A stretch of DNA of 64,000 nt, taken from NCBI GenBank assembly GCA_025667525.1, contig CM046876.1, forward strand, positions 21,973,224-22,037,223. The letters are read 5' to 3'. Of this stretch, positions 62,915 through 64,000 are shown piece by piece. The position numbers were made by a program, and so were the translations under genes. This DNA comes from Glebionis coronaria. Taxonomy: Eukaryota; Streptophyta; Magnoliopsida; Asterales; Asteraceae. The notes below the pieces were generated by a model. It made no database searches. It had not been told where the DNA came from and saw only the letters and a program-made list of their open reading frames with translations. Numbering within the stretch: position 1 is the first letter of the stretch; the number at the start of each line of letters is the position of its first letter.

Positions 62915-62929
62915 ATAACGGGGCGGTGC
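62915..62929 (+). promoter_or_regulatory. H polypurine-tract region
   Basis: AACGGGGCGGTGC directly before the LTR start TGTAAAATCC; a modest purine tract. Confidence 0.45.
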
Positions 62930-64000
62930 TGTAAAATCCATGATTTTACCATGATTTTATGTAATAGATTTTCACCCAATAATCCTAGAACACAAAGTCA
63001 TGTGTTATATTTCTATGGGTCATGTGCGAGCTTGCCTAACATGTACATATATTTTACATACATGCTTGTTATAATAAGCTGACTATGTAAGCTATGTACA
63101 TAAATCAAGTAGTAAAAATGCACAACCAACATTTGATTAGACAACACTTAACAAAAATGAGAAATATGTTACATCATGTAATTATAGCCGTGTATATACA
63201 TGCATATTCAAGGCATGCCTAGACTTGCTTGAACTAGCCCAAGGTTATGTGTTCCTTATGCTCTAGCCCAACTTAGGGCCCAACACAAGCCCACCCTACC
63301 CTTTGGATAACCTTACACGGCATCCCACCTTAGGTGGAAGAAAAAGAGATGCATGGGGAACCTAATGGCATACACTTGGCAAGAATACTCTTACCAATAC
63401 AAGTCATGCCTTTTGCCCTCCTCTCTCTCTCCTCTTTAAGCCGAAACACACACACACCCCTCATACATGCAATCCAAATCTTGTTCCCCCACTCTCCTCT
63501 CTCTCAATCATATGGCTTAAAGCCATATACATCCAAAAGCCAAGTATTAATTCCACCAAGATACTTGTCTCATCTCTACTACAAATCATTGGTAGTATCA
63601 TTCTGTTGGAATCACTATAAACAAGCCCTAGCTAAGCCATCTAGGCCACGGCTTGATTTATACATAGGGTTTTCTTCATCATTTTGAGTAGATCTCAAAT
63701 CACCTTGTTCATCTAGATCATTTTTGGTACTTTTAGGCAAGAAAGGTATACACTAATTGTTCTTTCATTTCTTCATGCATGCATCATCATACATCTATAA
63801 ACACAAGTAAATAATATGTTAAAATCAAGATTTGTTAAGGCTATGACCATTATAGGTCACGACATATTTATAAAAATCATGTTCATGATTTAAAATCTTT
63901 TAATAAGAAACCTATAACTTGTATCCTATGTTTTAAACATGATTTAAAAACCATATGAGATGTTTTGTAAATCTAAATGTTACATGAGTTACAAATCTTA
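62930..64000 (+). repeat. H 3' LTR (left part, runs off the window)
   Basis: Starts TGTAAAATCC with a perfect 8-bp stem (GTAAAATC/GATTTTAC) at its tip. From 63324 it matches 5244 onward. The first 394 bp have no partner in the window because E1 displaced the matching part of the 5' LTR. The window ends about 30 bases before the position where E2 is inserted in the other LTR. Confidence 0.85.

Larger units (their letters stand above)
61433..62929 (+). other. H distal interior, coding not recognised
   Basis: Sequence between C and the H 3' LTR. No RT or integrase motif in any frame that I can see. Two imperfect copies of a 'cctgaaaggcacaccc...gtgggtgta'-type phrase (about 61477-61510 and 61550-61580) and the 84-bp tandem array are present. 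GAGGACAAAGC near 62903 recalls E3's GAGGACAAAG before its polypurine tract. Confidence 0.5.

Noticed and set aside
61433..62929. A captured host gene at the right of H
   Set aside because: No recognisable domain, no exon pattern; best seen as unreadable H interior with a tandem repeat.

Overview
The window is heterochromatin-like plant DNA made almost entirely of nested LTR retrotransposons; I see no host gene, tRNA gene, 45S rRNA gene or CRISPR. Athila-type and chromovirus Ty3/gypsy elements together with Cassandra (5S-carrying TRIM) repeats point to an angiosperm. A eudicot, perhaps Asteraceae, is my guess from the style of the gag proteins and is not proven.

Layout. A host element, called H here (+ strand, Ty3/gypsy), runs from 5244 past the right end of the window. 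Its 3' LTR starts at 62930. The part of that LTR from 63324 matches 5244 onward, so 5244 lies inside H's 5' LTR. That 5' LTR is broken into pieces (5244-5952, 16892-17189, 29322-29927, 41426-43745) by insertions: E1 (Athila-type, +, only its 3' end and 4.2-kb 3' LTR visible, 1-5243); E2 (Athila-type, -, 5953-16886, target duplication GCCAT); E3 (decayed chromovirus, +, 17190-29316, duplication AAGAA); E4 (chromovirus, -, 29928-41420, duplication TAAAT). Inside E4's 5' LTR sits a solo Cassandra LTR (38832-39096, duplication AAAAA).

H's own interior (43746-62929) holds an initiator-Met-type primer binding site, a long pure AT repeat, an extra ORF (ORF-X) ahead of gag, a frameshifted gag and a decayed protease. 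It is then interrupted by a 13.9-kb composite, C (47529-61427), flanked by TACTT on both sides. C has Cassandra LTRs at both outer ends in inverted orientation. Inside these are two chromovirus LTRs, also inverted to each other. The left arm holds a ruined 3' pol (- strand). The right arm (E5, + strand) holds a nearly complete leader-gag-pol. The right end is a three-LTR Cassandra array. All internal junctions fall at or beside the shared primer binding site TGGTATCAGAG. C is the strongest candidate for something undescribed.

A second novel point is in the E4/E5 family. Three short GT-AG intron-like segments (74-85 bp) interrupt the gag C-terminus at matching places in both elements. Removing those in E5 gives one reading frame from gag through protease and RT to the integrase zinc finger. 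The leaders of both elements carry stem-loops with a shared 11-12-nt loop and differing but still paired stems.

All coding copies are inactive as read. E2 pol has two frameshifts and a stop, E4 has several stops and a frameshift, E3 pol is barely recognisable, and E5 has one TAG in the integrase. Several stops look like C-to-T changes at CAG, CAA or CGA, as expected in methylated repeats.
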